DNA of 46,492 nucleotides, from assembly GCA_004555205.1 (NCBI GenBank), contig SFIY01000014.1, positions 1-46,492 of the forward strand, given 5' to 3'. The position numbers and the translations under genes are program-made. Below are positions 6,529 to 14,305 of the stretch, one piece after another (the first letter of the stretch is position 1; the number at the start of each line of letters is the position of its first letter). Source of the DNA: Clostridiales bacterium (GTDB lineage Bacteria > Bacillota > Clostridia > Oscillospirales > Oscillospiraceae). Below the pieces are notes generated by a model, which saw nothing but the letters and a program-made list of their open reading frames with translations, made no database searches and was not told where the DNA came from.

Positions 6529-7491
6529 ATGCTGAACATTACCAAAGGAAAGATCGCCCGCGCCCAGAAGGTCGTGATTTACGGTCCGGAAGGCATCGGC
6601 AAATCGAGTCTGGCGGCCCGTTTCCCTGACCCCGTCATCATCGATACCGAGGGCGGCACGGCGCACATGGACGTCCGCCGTATCGACAAGCCTCAGTCCT
6701 GGGAGGAGCTGCTTGCCATCGTCAAGGAAGTTGCGGCTACCCCCGGCATCTGCAAGACCCTCGTGATCGATACCGCTGACTGGGCGGAGCAGCTGATCAC
6801 GACATACCTCTGCAATAAGTACAAGCAGAACTCCATCGAGAGTTTCGGCTACGGCAAGGGATACACCTACATGGCCGAGGAGTTCGCCAGACTCCTTTCC
6901 GCCTGCGACCTGTGTATCGCCGCCGGCATCCATGTGGTCATCACCGCTCATGCCAAGATGCGGAAGTTCGAGCAGCCCGACGAAATGGGCGCTTACGACC
7001 GTTGGGAGATGAAGCTGTCCAAGCAGACCGCTCCGCTGCTGAAGGAGTGGTGCGATATGCTCCTCTTCTGCAACTACCAGACTTTCGTGGTCACGTCCGA
7101 GAACGACACCAAGAAGGCCCAGGGCGGAAAGCGCGTCATCTACACGGCCCATCACCCCGCCTGGGACGCCAAGACCCGCGTGGCAATGCCGGAGGTCATT
7201 GACCTGGACTACGCAAACATCTCCTTCGCTTTTGACCCCGCCGGGAAGAAGACACAGCCCGCGCCTCCTTCCGCTGACCCGGAGGATTCGGTGTATGACC
7301 GCTTCCGCCAGCTTATGGCTGAGTCCGGCGTAACCGAGGATGAGGTCAGAAAAGTCGTGGCGGACAAGGGTCACTTCGCCATCGACGTACCCGTCGCCCG
7401 GTACGGCGACAAGTTCATCTCCGGCTGGCTCATCAAATACTGGCCGCAGATCGTGGAGATCATCGACGCCGGGAAAACCGCCCGGAACTAA
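6529..7491 (+). CDS. RecA-like ATPase (AAA_24; Sak4-like recombinase)
   Basis: The 320-residue protein starts at ATG 6529 after AAGGAGG. It has a Walker A motif, GPEGIGKSS (from residue 19), and a Walker B-like TLVIDTADW. The RecA-type core spans about residues 5-235 and ends at DLDYANISFAFDP. A C-terminal extension (DRFRQLMAESGVTEDEVRKVVADKGHF) looks like a small helical DNA-binding or regulatory domain. Family members called Sak4 are single-strand annealing or strand-exchange recombinases that work with a phage SSB. The next gene encodes an SSB-like DUF669 protein, the standard pairing. It probably repairs and recombines phage DNA during replication. Confidence 0.88.
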   Translation: MLNITKGKIARAQKVVIYGPEGIGKSSLAARFPDPVIIDTEGGTAHMDVRRIDKPQSWEELLAIVKEVAATPGICKTLVIDTADWAEQLITTYLCNKYKQNSIESFGYGKGYTYMAEEFARLLSACDLCIAAGIHVVITAHAKMRKFEQPDEMGAYDRWEMKLSKQTAPLLKEWCDMLLFCNYQTFVVTSENDTKKAQGGKRVIYTAHHPAWDAKTRVAMPEVIDLDYANISFAFDPAGKKTQPAPPSADPEDSVYDRFRQLMAESGVTEDEVRKVVADKGHFAIDVPVARYGDKFISGWLIKYWPQIVEIIDAGKTARN

Positions 7492-7509
7492 TGAAGGAGG
7501 ATAAATCAA

Positions 7510-8007
7510 ATGGCAGACAACTATCAGAATCAGAATATGTTCCTCGACTGGGATGACGCCATCGAGAACGACGGGCAGGAGTTCGTCACCCTCGAGGAAG
7601 GCGACTACAACTTTACGGTCACGGGCTTCGAGCGCGGCCGTTTCCCCGGCGGCCCGAAGATCCCCGCCTGCAACAAGGCGGCTCTCACTCTGCAGGTCCA
7701 GACCGCGGACGGCATCGCCATCATCCACACCGACCTGCTGCTGTACCGCTCCCTGGAGTGGCGTATCTCCGCCTTCTTCCGCTGCATCGGTCAGAAGAAG
7801 CACGGCGAACGCCTGGTGATGGACTGGAACCGTGTGGTCGGAAGCCGCGGCCGCGCCCACTTCAAGCCCCGCACATACACCGACCGTGACGGCAACGAAC
7901 GCCAGGCCAACGACGTCGACCGCTTCTATGACTGGGACGAGAAGTACTTCCCCGTGGAGGAATCAAAGTTCGTGGAGATCACAGGCGACGACGATCTTCC
8001 GTTTTGA
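7510..8007 (+). CDS. DUF669 single-strand DNA-binding-like protein
   Basis: The 165-residue protein (MADNYQNQNMFLDWDDAIENDGQEFVTLEEGDYNF...) has the DUF669 core GRFPGGPKIPACNKAALTLQV and ends in the acidic tip GDDDLPF. That ending copies the C-terminal DDDIPF tail of bacterial SSB, which recruits partner enzymes. DUF669 proteins are found beside Sak4/AAA_24 ATPases in many phages and are thought to coat single-stranded DNA. ATG 7510 follows AAGGAGGATAA. Confidence 0.87.
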   Translation: MADNYQNQNMFLDWDDAIENDGQEFVTLEEGDYNFTVTGFERGRFPGGPKIPACNKAALTLQVQTADGIAIIHTDLLLYRSLEWRISAFFRCIGQKKHGERLVMDWNRVVGSRGRAHFKPRTYTDRDGNERQANDVDRFYDWDEKYFPVEESKFVEITGDDDLPF

Positions 8008-8023
8008 GTAAGGAGGACCGTGT

Positions 8024-9604
8024 ATGTTTCAGCTGAGACCTTATCAAGCCGAAGCGAAACAGGCGATCCTTGCCGCGTGGGACGAGGGGTATCGCAAGAC
8101 GCTCCTCGTCCTGCCGACAGGCTGCGGCAAGACCGTCGTTTTCTCTTCGGTCACAGAAGACCAGGTAAAGAAAGGACACCGCGTCCTCATCATGGCGCAT
8201 CGGGGCGAACTGCTCGACCAGGCGGCGGACAAGCTGCGTGAGGCGTCCGGGCTTGACTCGGTGCTTGAAAAGGCGGAGTCCTCGTCCCTCGGCTCGTTCC
8301 TCCCGGTGACGGTCGGCTCTGTGCAGTCCCTGGCACAGGAAAAGAGACTCGCCCGGTTCCCGAACGACTACTTCCAGGACATCATCGTGGACGAGGCACA
8401 CCACTGTCTCTCCGACAGCTACCGCCGCGTTCTGGATCATTTCCCGGCCGCCAATATCCTCGGCGTTACCGCAACGCCCGACAGAGGCGACATGAAAAAC
8501 CTCGGCGAGTTCTTCGACTCCAAGGCTTACGAATACAGCATGACCGAGGCCATCCGGCAGGGCTATCTCTGCCCGATCAAAGCGCAGATGATCCCTCTTG
8601 AACTGGACATCGGCAGCGTGGGCGTGAGCAACGGTGATTTCGCTGTCGGCGAGATCGGCTGCGCCCTGGAACCCTACCTGGAGCAGATTGCCCGCGAGAT
8701 GGCGAACTACTGCCGGGGCCGCAAGACCGTGGTGTTCCTGCCGCTCATCGCCACCTCGCAGAAGTTCTGCGCGATGCTGAACGACGTGGGGCTGAACGCC
8801 GCCGAGGTGAATGGCAACAGCGAAGGCCGCTCGGAGGTGCTGGCTGATTTCGAGGCTGGCAGATACGACGTCCTCTGCAACAGTATGCTCCTCACCGAAG
8901 GATGGGACTGTCCCGCCGTCGACTGCATCGTGATCCTCCGCCCGACCAAGGTTCGCTCCCTCTATCAGCAGATGGTGGGACGCGGGATGCGGCTCTCTCC
9001 CGGAAAGGATCATCTGCTGCTCCTGGATTTCCTTTGGATGACCGCGAGGCACGACCTCTGTCGGCCGTCCGCCCTCGTGAGCAAGGACGCCGCTATTGCC
9101 CAGAAGATGGACGAGCGGCTCAGAAAGGATGACGGCGTCTACGACCTCATCGAGTCTGAGGAGGAAGCCGAGCGTGATGTGCTTGCCGAACGGGAAGCCG
9201 CCCTGGCGAGAGAACTTGCCGAGATGCGGAACCGGAAACGCAAGCTGGTGGATCCGCTCCAGTACGCGCTGTCCATCGCGGCCGAAGACCTCACAAGCTA
9301 TGTGCCGACCTTCGCCTGGGAGATGGCTCCTCCCTCCGAAAAGCAGATCGCGTTTCTCGAAAAGCGCGGCATCTTCGCCGACAGCGTCAGAAACGCCGGG
9401 CTTGCCTCGCTCCTCATCGACCGCCTCAAGCGCCGCCAGGACGAAGGACTCGCGACGCCCAAGCAGATCCGATGCCTGGAGCGCTACGGCTTCCGCCAGG
9501 TCGGCACCTGGCAGTTCGATGACGCCAGCGCCCTTATCAGCAGACTGGCGAACAACAGTTGGCGGCTGCCTTACGGTATGAACGCCGCCGCTTACAGACC
9601 TTAA
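8024..9604 (+). CDS. DEAD/DEAH-box superfamily 2 helicase
   Basis: The 526-residue protein has Walker A PTGCGKT (residues 31-37), DEAH (123-126, in IIVDEAHHCLS), motif III GVTATPDR, and the second-domain motifs EGWDCPAVDCIVILRPT and QQMVGRGMR (arginine finger). The N-terminal RPYQAEAKQAI is the Q-motif region of the UvsW/RecG-like phage helicases. The last 120 residues contain two similar stretches (PPSEKQIAFLEKRGI and ATPKQIRCLERYGF), a SAP-like repeat often seen at the end of such helicases. It probably remodels replication or recombination intermediates. ATG 8024 follows AAGGAGG and lies in the replication operon. Confidence 0.93.
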   Translation: MFQLRPYQAEAKQAILAAWDEGYRKTLLVLPTGCGKTVVFSSVTEDQVKKGHRVLIMAHRGELLDQAADKLREASGLDSVLEKAESSSLGSFLPVTVGSVQSLAQEKRLARFPNDYFQDIIVDEAHHCLSDSYRRVLDHFPAANILGVTATPDRGDMKNLGEFFDSKAYEYSMTEAIRQGYLCPIKAQMIPLELDIGSVGVSNGDFAVGEIGCALEPYLEQIAREMANYCRGRKTVVFLPLIATSQKFCAMLNDVGLNAAEVNGNSEGRSEVLADFEAGRYDVLCNSMLLTEGWDCPAVDCIVILRPTKVRSLYQQMVGRGMRLSPGKDHLLLLDFLWMTARHDLCRPSALVSKDAAIAQKMDERLRKDDGVYDLIESEEEAERDVLAEREAALARELAEMRNRKRKLVDPLQYALSIAAEDLTSYVPTFAWEMAPPSEKQIAFLEKRGIFADSVRNAGLASLLIDRLKRRQDEGLATPKQIRCLERYGFRQVGTWQFDDASALISRLANNSWRLPYGMNAAAYRP

Positions 9605-9615
9605 GGAGACCGCTC

Positions 9616-11622
9616 ATGGAAAACAACCTTTTATCGGCTCTCAAAGCCATAGATGTTTCGCAGGTCACCCGCGCCGAGTGGATCTCGGTCGGCATGGCTC
9701 TCAAAGAGGAGGGCTACCCCTGTTCCATCTGGGATGACTGGTCCAGAAACGATGTCCGCTACCATCCCGGCGAATGCGAACGCAAGTGGCGCAGCTTCCG
9801 GGGCAGCGGAACTCCCGTCAAGGGCGGCACCATCGTTCAGATGGCAAAGGAACGCGGCTGGACGCCCTTCGGCGAGGACGGCTGCATGGCCTGGGATGAC
9901 ACCATCGAATACGACGGCGTGACGGACGGCTTCTCCGGCTTTACGCCTCCCGCGGCCTGGGATCCGGTCGGCGACCTCATCACTTACCTGGAACTGCTCT
10001 TCGAGCCGGACGACCGCGTCGGCTATGTCACAAACGACGTGTGGAAGGACGCGGACGGCAAATGGCTGCCGAGCAAGGGCGTCTATGACCGCACAGCCGC
10101 GGAACTGATCGCCTCGCTGAAGAAGCACCCGGACGATATCGGGGCTACGGTCGGTGACTGGAAGCCGGAGGTCGGCGCCTGGATCAGATTCAACCCCGTC
10201 GACGGTGAAGGAGTGAAGAACGACAACGTGACCCGGTTCCGCTTCGCCCTGGTCGAGTCCGACACGCTCCCCGTGGCCGAGCAGGACATCCTTTACCGCA
10301 AGCTGGAACTGCCGATAGCGGCTCTCGTACACAGCGGCAGCAAGAGCCTTCACGCCATTGTCAGGGTCGACGCCGATAACTATGAGGAATACCGCAAACG
10401 GGTGGATTTCCTCTATGACTTCCTTGAGAAGAACGGCGTGACCATTGACAAGCAGAACCGCAATCCGTCCAGGCTCTCCCGTATGCCGGGAGTCACCCGC
10501 AACGGCAATCGTCAGTACCTCGCCGCCACCAATATCGGCCGGAAGTCCTGGGTGGACTGGCTCGACTTCGTGGAAGGCGTCACGGACGAACTGCCGGACA
10601 TGGAGCCGCTGTCGGTGTATAAGGACAACCCTCCCGCGCTGCCGGAAGAACTCATCTCCGGCATCCTCCGAAGAGGACACAAAATGCTGATCTCCGGCTC
10701 TTCCAAGGCTGGTAAGAGTTTCCTTCTCATGGAACTCTGTGTGTCTATCGCTGAGGGCCGTCCCTGGCTCGGCTTCTCCTGCAAAAAGGGACGGGTGCTG
10801 TATGTCAACCTGGAGATCGACCCGGCAAGCGCCGTGAACCGCTTCCTCAAGATCTACGAAGCCCTCGGCATACCCGCTGCCAACATGGACAGCATCGTCC
10901 TCTGGAACCTCCGCGGTCATGCAGTCCCTCTGGATCAGCTCGTGCCGAAACTCATCCGCCGCGTCCGGGATCAGAAGTTCGACGCCATCATCATTGATCC
11001 TATCTACAAGGTCATCACGGGCGATGAAAACAACGCCTCGGAGATGGGCGCGTTCTGCAATCAGTTTGACAAGATCTGCACGGAAACGGGCTGCTCGACC
11101 ATCTACTGCCATCATCACTCGAAGGGTGCCCAGGGCATGAAGAAGGCGATGGACCGTGCGTCAGGTTCCGGCGTGTTTGCGCGCGACCCGGACGCCCAGC
11201 TCGACATGATCCAGCTGGAGCTTTCCGAGGACATCGAGAACAACGTGCGCGACGGCGGGGCTACCGCCTGGAGACTGGAATCGTCCCTGCGCGAGTTCCC
11301 GAACATCACGCCCGTCAATTTCTGGTTCGAGTACCCGCTGCACAGGATCGACACGGCCGGCACCCTCGGCGCTATGCCCGCACAGGGAACGCCGAAAGCG
11401 GCGAAGGTGAACAACGCGAAGACCAAGTCGCCGGAAGCTGCGGCAGATGAGTTCCGTACCGCCTACAACGCTCTGAATGTGGACGGAAAGGTCACCGTTT
11501 CCGATATGGCCGAATACCTGGACGTCATCGACAAGACGATCTATGCCCGCATCCGCAAGATGGGCGGCGAGTTCGTTCTTGAGAAAGGCGCCATCCGCCG
11601 TGTCGGGCAGACGGAAAAATGA
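9616..11622 (+). CDS. PriCT-2/RepA-type AAA ATPase (replicative helicase-primase-like)
   Basis: The 668-residue product starts MENNLLSALKAIDVS at 9616, with AAGGAGA upstream. Residues 1-80 match PriCT-2 (TRAEWISVGMALKEEGYPCSIWDDWSR and ECERKWRSF). Residues 115-300 resemble a primase-polymerase-like region (SGSKSLHAIVRVDA, NRNPSRLSRMPGVTRNG). A RepA/AAA_25 hexameric helicase domain follows, with Walker A GSSKAGKS (361-368) and Walker B IIIDP (D461). The C-terminus (MAEYLDVIDKTIYARIRKM) is a winged-helix-like module. I infer that it primes and unwinds the phage origin. A long gene like this often contains or adjoins the origin; I saw no clear iteron array. Confidence 0.9.
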   Translation: MENNLLSALKAIDVSQVTRAEWISVGMALKEEGYPCSIWDDWSRNDVRYHPGECERKWRSFRGSGTPVKGGTIVQMAKERGWTPFGEDGCMAWDDTIEYDGVTDGFSGFTPPAAWDPVGDLITYLELLFEPDDRVGYVTNDVWKDADGKWLPSKGVYDRTAAELIASLKKHPDDIGATVGDWKPEVGAWIRFNPVDGEGVKNDNVTRFRFALVESDTLPVAEQDILYRKLELPIAALVHSGSKSLHAIVRVDADNYEEYRKRVDFLYDFLEKNGVTIDKQNRNPSRLSRMPGVTRNGNRQYLAATNIGRKSWVDWLDFVEGVTDELPDMEPLSVYKDNPPALPEELISGILRRGHKMLISGSSKAGKSFLLMELCVSIAEGRPWLGFSCKKGRVLYVNLEIDPASAVNRFLKIYEALGIPAANMDSIVLWNLRGHAVPLDQLVPKLIRRVRDQKFDAIIIDPIYKVITGDENNASEMGAFCNQFDKICTETGCSTIYCHHHSKGAQGMKKAMDRASGSGVFARDPDAQLDMIQLELSEDIENNVRDGGATAWRLESSLREFPNITPVNFWFEYPLHRIDTAGTLGAMPAQGTPKAAKVNNAKTKSPEAAADEFRTAYNALNVDGKVTVSDMAEYLDVIDKTIYARIRKMGGEFVLEKGAIRRVGQTEK

Positions 11623-11646
11623 CCCCGTCAAAATTCTTCTTCTACG

Positions 11647-11746
11647 CCCTTTATATAAAGGGGAAAAGAAAGAAGACCCCGTTACACTCCCAAAGTAGGA
11701 AGGGCGCTAACGCCCGCCCTTCCTCTTCTGAGGAGTGAACGGTAAC
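11647..11746. promoter_or_regulatory. Palindrome and nested hairpin between replication genes
   Basis: The 168-bp gap 11623-11790 holds a perfect 16-bp palindrome, CCCTTTATATAAAGGG (11647-11662), then a large hairpin: AGGAAGGGCG (11697-11706) pairs with CGCCCTTCCT (11715-11724), enclosed by CACTCC/GGAGTG (11685-11690, 11732-11737) and GTTAC/GTAAC. There is no T-tract after it, so it is not a simple terminator. It could be an operator plus a structured RNA leader of the RusA operon. Confidence 0.6.
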
Positions 11747-11790
11747 TGAAAAGAAACGAAGAACCCGAAAACACGGAGGTGTAGAAAAAC

Positions 11791-12195
11791 ATGGATTTCT
11801 TTTTACAGATAGATCCCCCTACGGCAACCGCCCAGGAAAAGCAGGTCAGAGTCGTTCACGGGAAACCCCTTTTTTACGATCCCGCCCCGGTGAAGGAAGC
11901 GAAGAAGCTGCTGATCGCGCATCTGCTTCCGCACAGGCCGGACAAGCCCCTCACAGGCCCCGTTTCACTCTCGACTGTCTGGCTCTTTCCGAAAGGCAAA
12001 AGTCACAGGCACGGCGAGTGGCGGGTCACGAAGCCGGATACCGATAATCTTCAGAAACTGCTGAAGGACTGCATGACCCGGTGCGGCTACTGGCGCGATG
12101 ATGCCCAGGTCGTTCGGGAATCGGTCGAAAAACGCTGGTCGGACGAGCCGTCCGGCATTTACATCGAAATAATGCCCCTGGAGGTGGCAACATGA
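11791..12195 (+). CDS. rusA: RusA-family Holliday junction resolvase
   Basis: The 134-residue protein contains the RusA signature TKPDTDNLQKLLKDCM (from about residue 80), with metal-binding aspartates D83 and D85, followed by YWRDDAQVV carrying further catalytic aspartates. RusA cuts four-way DNA junctions, which resolves branched concatemers before packaging. The size matches E. coli RusA (about 120 residues). ATG 11791 follows ACGGAGGTG. It starts the small-gene run leading to packaging and overlaps the next gene by 4 bp (ATGA). Confidence 0.93.
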   Translation: MDFFLQIDPPTATAQEKQVRVVHGKPLFYDPAPVKEAKKLLIAHLLPHRPDKPLTGPVSLSTVWLFPKGKSHRHGEWRVTKPDTDNLQKLLKDCMTRCGYWRDDAQVVRESVEKRWSDEPSGIYIEIMPLEVAT

Positions 12196-12389
12196 GCTTT
12201 TATAAAAACAGCGAGGGCTATTCCGACCCCACAGCGGGAGCAGCCCTCTCGAATATCCGAAAGAAAGAGCGCAGCGACCGCCGCAAGGCGATCCGCAAGC
12301 GAAACAGGCAGACGCGCGGTAAGGAGGTGTCGAAAAATGTCGAAATATGTGCCGAAAGCGGAAGAAACGAAAATGGACCCCTGGCATAG
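12192..12389 (+). CDS. Hypothetical small basic protein (65 aa)
   Basis: MSFYKNSEGYSDPTAGAALSNIRKKERSDRRKAIRKRNRQTRGKE... starts at ATG 12192 and overlaps the RusA stop (ATGA), which suggests coupled translation. The middle is strongly basic (KKERSDRRKAIRKRNR) and could bind nucleic acid. The first 25 residues are a pattern often seen next to RusA in Firmicute prophages. The next gene begins inside its last 53 bp. Confidence 0.7.
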   Translation: MSFYKNSEGYSDPTAGAALSNIRKKERSDRRKAIRKRNRQTRGKEVSKNVEICAESGRNENGPLA

Positions 12390-12582
12390 CCTCGCTAACG
12401 CCATTGTGATCCAGGCCGCGAAGGATTACCGGGTGGCGCTCCGCCGGCTCCGAAGAAATCCAAACAACAAATCGGCTTTATCGGAAATCGTCGATCTGGA
12501 GCGGTTCTTCCGTTCCGAATGGTACGCCGCTCTGACGAACGTCCCCGGTGAGCTGCTTATACAGAAACTGAAGGAGGAATGA
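12337..12582 (+). CDS. Hypothetical small helical protein (81 aa)
   Basis: MSKYVPKAEETKMDPWHSLANAIV... starts at ATG 12337, placed by AAGGAGG nine bases upstream, and overlaps the previous gene in another frame. The body (AAKDYRVALRRLRRNPNNKSALSEIVDLERFFRSEWYAALT) is helical and is a common companion of DUF1492/ArpU-type regulators in Firmicute phages, usually annotated only as hypothetical. A role in late regulation or recombination is possible. Confidence 0.72.
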   Translation: MSKYVPKAEETKMDPWHSLANAIVIQAAKDYRVALRRLRRNPNNKSALSEIVDLERFFRSEWYAALTNVPGELLIQKLKEE

Positions 12583-12586
12583 GCCT

Positions 12587-13012
12587 ATGACGGCAAAGGA
12601 ATATCTCAGACAGGCGTACCGACTCGACCACAGGATCGATTCTGATATCGCCGAAATGGAAAGGCTTCGGGAAATGGCCTGCAGCGTCGGCTCTCCCGGA
12701 TTCGAGGAGCATCACAATCCGAACCGTCCGACAGAAGCCCCCTTTGTGCGCGCGCTTGAAAAGGTGTGGCGCATGGAGGAAAAGATCAACGCCGAAATCG
12801 ACCGTCTGGTCGACCTCAAGGCTCAGATCCGCGGCGTGATCGAAGCTGTCTCCGACCCCAACGAGCGCATGGTTCTCCGCTACCGCTATATCCATAATAT
12901 GACCTGGGAGCGGATCGGCGATGAACTCCACGCTGGAGAAACCAGTATCCGCAGGTGGCACGCCAGCGCACTGGCCCACGTGGTGCTGCCGGAAAACCCG
13001 ATCATTATCTGA
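12587..13012 (+). CDS. DUF1492/ArpU-like sigma-region-4 regulator
   Basis: The 141-residue protein has an N-terminal coiled region with paired arginines and glutamates (MTAKEYLRQAYRLDHRIDSDIAEMERLREMA) and a C-terminal sigma-70 region 4-like helix-turn-helix (SDPNERMVLRYRYIHNMTWERIGDEL, then SIRRWHASAL). This layout is that of DUF1492 proteins and resembles ArpU and RinA, which activate late phage transcription. It lies just ahead of the packaging genes, the usual place for a late activator. A terminator follows at 13097, so the activated promoter should lie downstream of that. Confidence 0.83.
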   Translation: MTAKEYLRQAYRLDHRIDSDIAEMERLREMACSVGSPGFEEHHNPNRPTEAPFVRALEKVWRMEEKINAEIDRLVDLKAQIRGVIEAVSDPNERMVLRYRYIHNMTWERIGDELHAGETSIRRWHASALAHVVLPENPIII

Positions 13013-13096
13013 AAGTCGGCGGAAATGGCGGTATTTGGACAGACATGGACACCCGCTCTTTATGGTAAGATATAATCAGCGGAGCAGAATCAAACG

Positions 13097-13130
13097 AGCC
13101 TCGCGGGAACTATCCCGTGGGGCTTTCTTT
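13097..13130 (+). terminator. Intrinsic terminator after DUF1492 gene
   Basis: AGCCTCGCGGGA (13097-13108) pairs with TCCCGTGGGGCT (13113-13124) through a 4-base loop, 12 bp including G-T pairs, followed by TTTCTTT. It ends the replication and regulator transcript. Confidence 0.82.
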
Positions 13131-13155
13131 ATGCTCCCGCGAAGGAGGGCCCCTA

Positions 13156-13242
13156 ATGAGCTACAGAAAAGTCGGCGCTTTGGAGCAGTGCTGGTACATC
13201 ATCCGCTACTGGTTCCTTGATAAGTTCCGCAGACGGAGGTGA
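13156..13242 (+). CDS. Very small protein (28 aa) before HNH gene
   Basis: ATG 13156 is preceded by AAGGAGGG nine bases upstream. The peptide MSYRKVGALEQCWYIIRYWF continues LDKFRRRR to a TGA at 13240-13242, which overlaps the Shine-Dalgarno of the HNH gene. The aromatic core (CWYIIRYWF) could be membrane-associated, flanked by basic residues. The strong ribosome binding site and tight spacing argue that it is translated. The function is unknown. Confidence 0.6.
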   Translation: MSYRKVGALEQCWYIIRYWFLDKFRRRR

Positions 13243-13247
13243 ATCCC

Positions 13248-13601
13248 GTGCCAAGAAAACCACAGCGTCCCTGCGGACACCCAGGCTGTCCGAGGCTTGC
13301 CGTTGAGGGAGGTCAGTACTGCAAGGAACACACCAAGGCTGAACGGGACCGCTACAACAGGTACGAACGCGCCGCGGACGTGAACAAGAAGTACGGGCGC
13401 GCCTGGAAGCGGATTCGTGACCGCTATGCCCAGGCACACCCCCTCTGTGAGATGTGTCTGAAGGAAGGACGGCTGACCCCCGTCGAAGAGGTGCATCACA
13501 TCCTTCCAATCTCCAAGGGCGGCGATCACAGGGAAAGTAATCTGATGTCCCTCTGCCAGTCGTGCCACACGAAGATCCATCACGAACTGGGCGACAGGTG
13601 A
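13248..13601 (+). CDS. HNH endonuclease (packaging-associated)
   Basis: The product is 117 residues from GTG 13248 (GGAGG eight bases upstream). An in-frame GTG at 13239 overlaps that site and is less likely. It has CxxxxC/CxxH zinc-binding positions near the start (RPCGHPGCPRLA, YCKEH) and the HNH core PLCEMCLKEGRL, EEVHHILP (H83, H84), ESNLMSLCQSCHTKIHHE. Phage HNH proteins beside the terminase genes (as in HK97 gp74) nick DNA and are needed for cos cutting by the terminase. Its position one gap before the small terminase fits that role and supports cos packaging. Confidence 0.92.
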   Translation: MPRKPQRPCGHPGCPRLAVEGGQYCKEHTKAERDRYNRYERAADVNKKYGRAWKRIRDRYAQAHPLCEMCLKEGRLTPVEEVHHILPISKGGDHRESNLMSLCQSCHTKIHHELGDR

Positions 13602-13756
13602 CCTTCTTTTCGTGCCGGAGAACGCTTGTCCCCTCCTTCGGGAGGGGCGGGTCAAATCTCCAGGGCTCTTACCGCGGGCAGCGGCCTGGGGTCACGTGCG
13701 CGAAAAAAGCGAAATCAAAAGGGTAATTAAAGGTCCCGGGCATTGGAGGTGAGAAA
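13602..13756 (+). other. Probable cos region
   Basis: This 155-bp non-coding gap lies between the HNH and small terminase genes, the usual site of cos in HNH-encoding HK97-like phages. It contains CCCCTCC-TTCG-GGAGGGG (13630-13647), a CCGC/GCGG small hairpin (13672-13684), and a GC-rich stretch ending CACGTGCGCG before AAAAAAGCG. No promoter or terminator was seen. The cos call is inferred from context; the cut site cannot be fixed from sequence. Confidence 0.5.
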
Positions 13757-14305
13757 GTGCCAACAAAATCGAACAACACAGGCGGGCGCGGAGGCGCGAG
13801 ACCCGGTGCGGGAAGGAAGAAAACCGCTGTCAAAGAGAAGGCCGAGAACGGCAATCCCGGCGGCAGACGGCTTGAAGTCCTGGACATTCCCGAAGTCGAG
13901 GGTGTCGATATGCCGAAGCCCCATGATTTCCTTTCGGCGGAGCAGCGTGACGGTAGCCAGCTGCAGGCCCAGGAGATCTACACCGAGACCTGGGAGTGGC
14001 TGAAGAAGATCGGCTGCGCTGCCAAGGTCTCACCCCAGCTCCTGGAGCGGTATGCCATGTGTTCCGCCAGGTGGATACAGTGCGAAGAGATGACGAACCG
14101 TATGGGCTTCCTCTCGAAGCACCCCACCACGCAGAAACCGATACCGTCTCCGTTCATCAATATCGGCATCAACTACATGAACCAGGCCGTTCGGCTGTGG
14201 AACGAGATCTTCCAGATCGTGAAGGACAACTGCTCCACGGACTACGGCGAGGTCTCCCCGCAGGACGACCTCATGGAAAGACTGCTTCGGGCAAGGAAAG
14301 GATGA
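13757..14305 (+). CDS. terS: Terminase small subunit (P27 family)
   Basis: The 182-residue protein starts at GTG 13757, six bases after GGAGGT. The opening NNTGGRGGARPGAGRKK is a flexible basic tail. The core (FLSAEQRDGSQLQAQEIYTETWEWLKKIGCAAKVSPQLLERYAMCSARW) fits the P27-type small terminase, and the acidic tail QDDLMERLLRARKG is typical. The small subunit binds cos or pac and recruits the large subunit. Unusually, the large subunit is not next: it follows 6.4 kb downstream at 20774, after an accessory block. Confidence 0.87.
   Translation: MPTKSNNTGGRGGARPGAGRKKTAVKEKAENGNPGGRRLEVLDIPEVEGVDMPKPHDFLSAEQRDGSQLQAQEIYTETWEWLKKIGCAAKVSPQLLERYAMCSARWIQCEEMTNRMGFLSKHPTTQKPIPSPFINIGINYMNQAVRLWNEIFQIVKDNCSTDYGEVSPQDDLMERLLRARKG

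Noticed and set aside
5983..7860. Long reverse-strand ORF (625 codons) opposite Gp157, Sak4-like and DUF669 genes
   Set aside because: It spans three well-supported forward genes, has no ribosome binding site or known domain, and is expected from the GC-rich codon bias.
13996..14301. Upstream extension of the MetK-like reading frame into the small terminase
   Set aside because: The ATGA overlap at 14302 with a nearby ribosome binding site gives a normal start; the upstream part resembles no MetK sequence.
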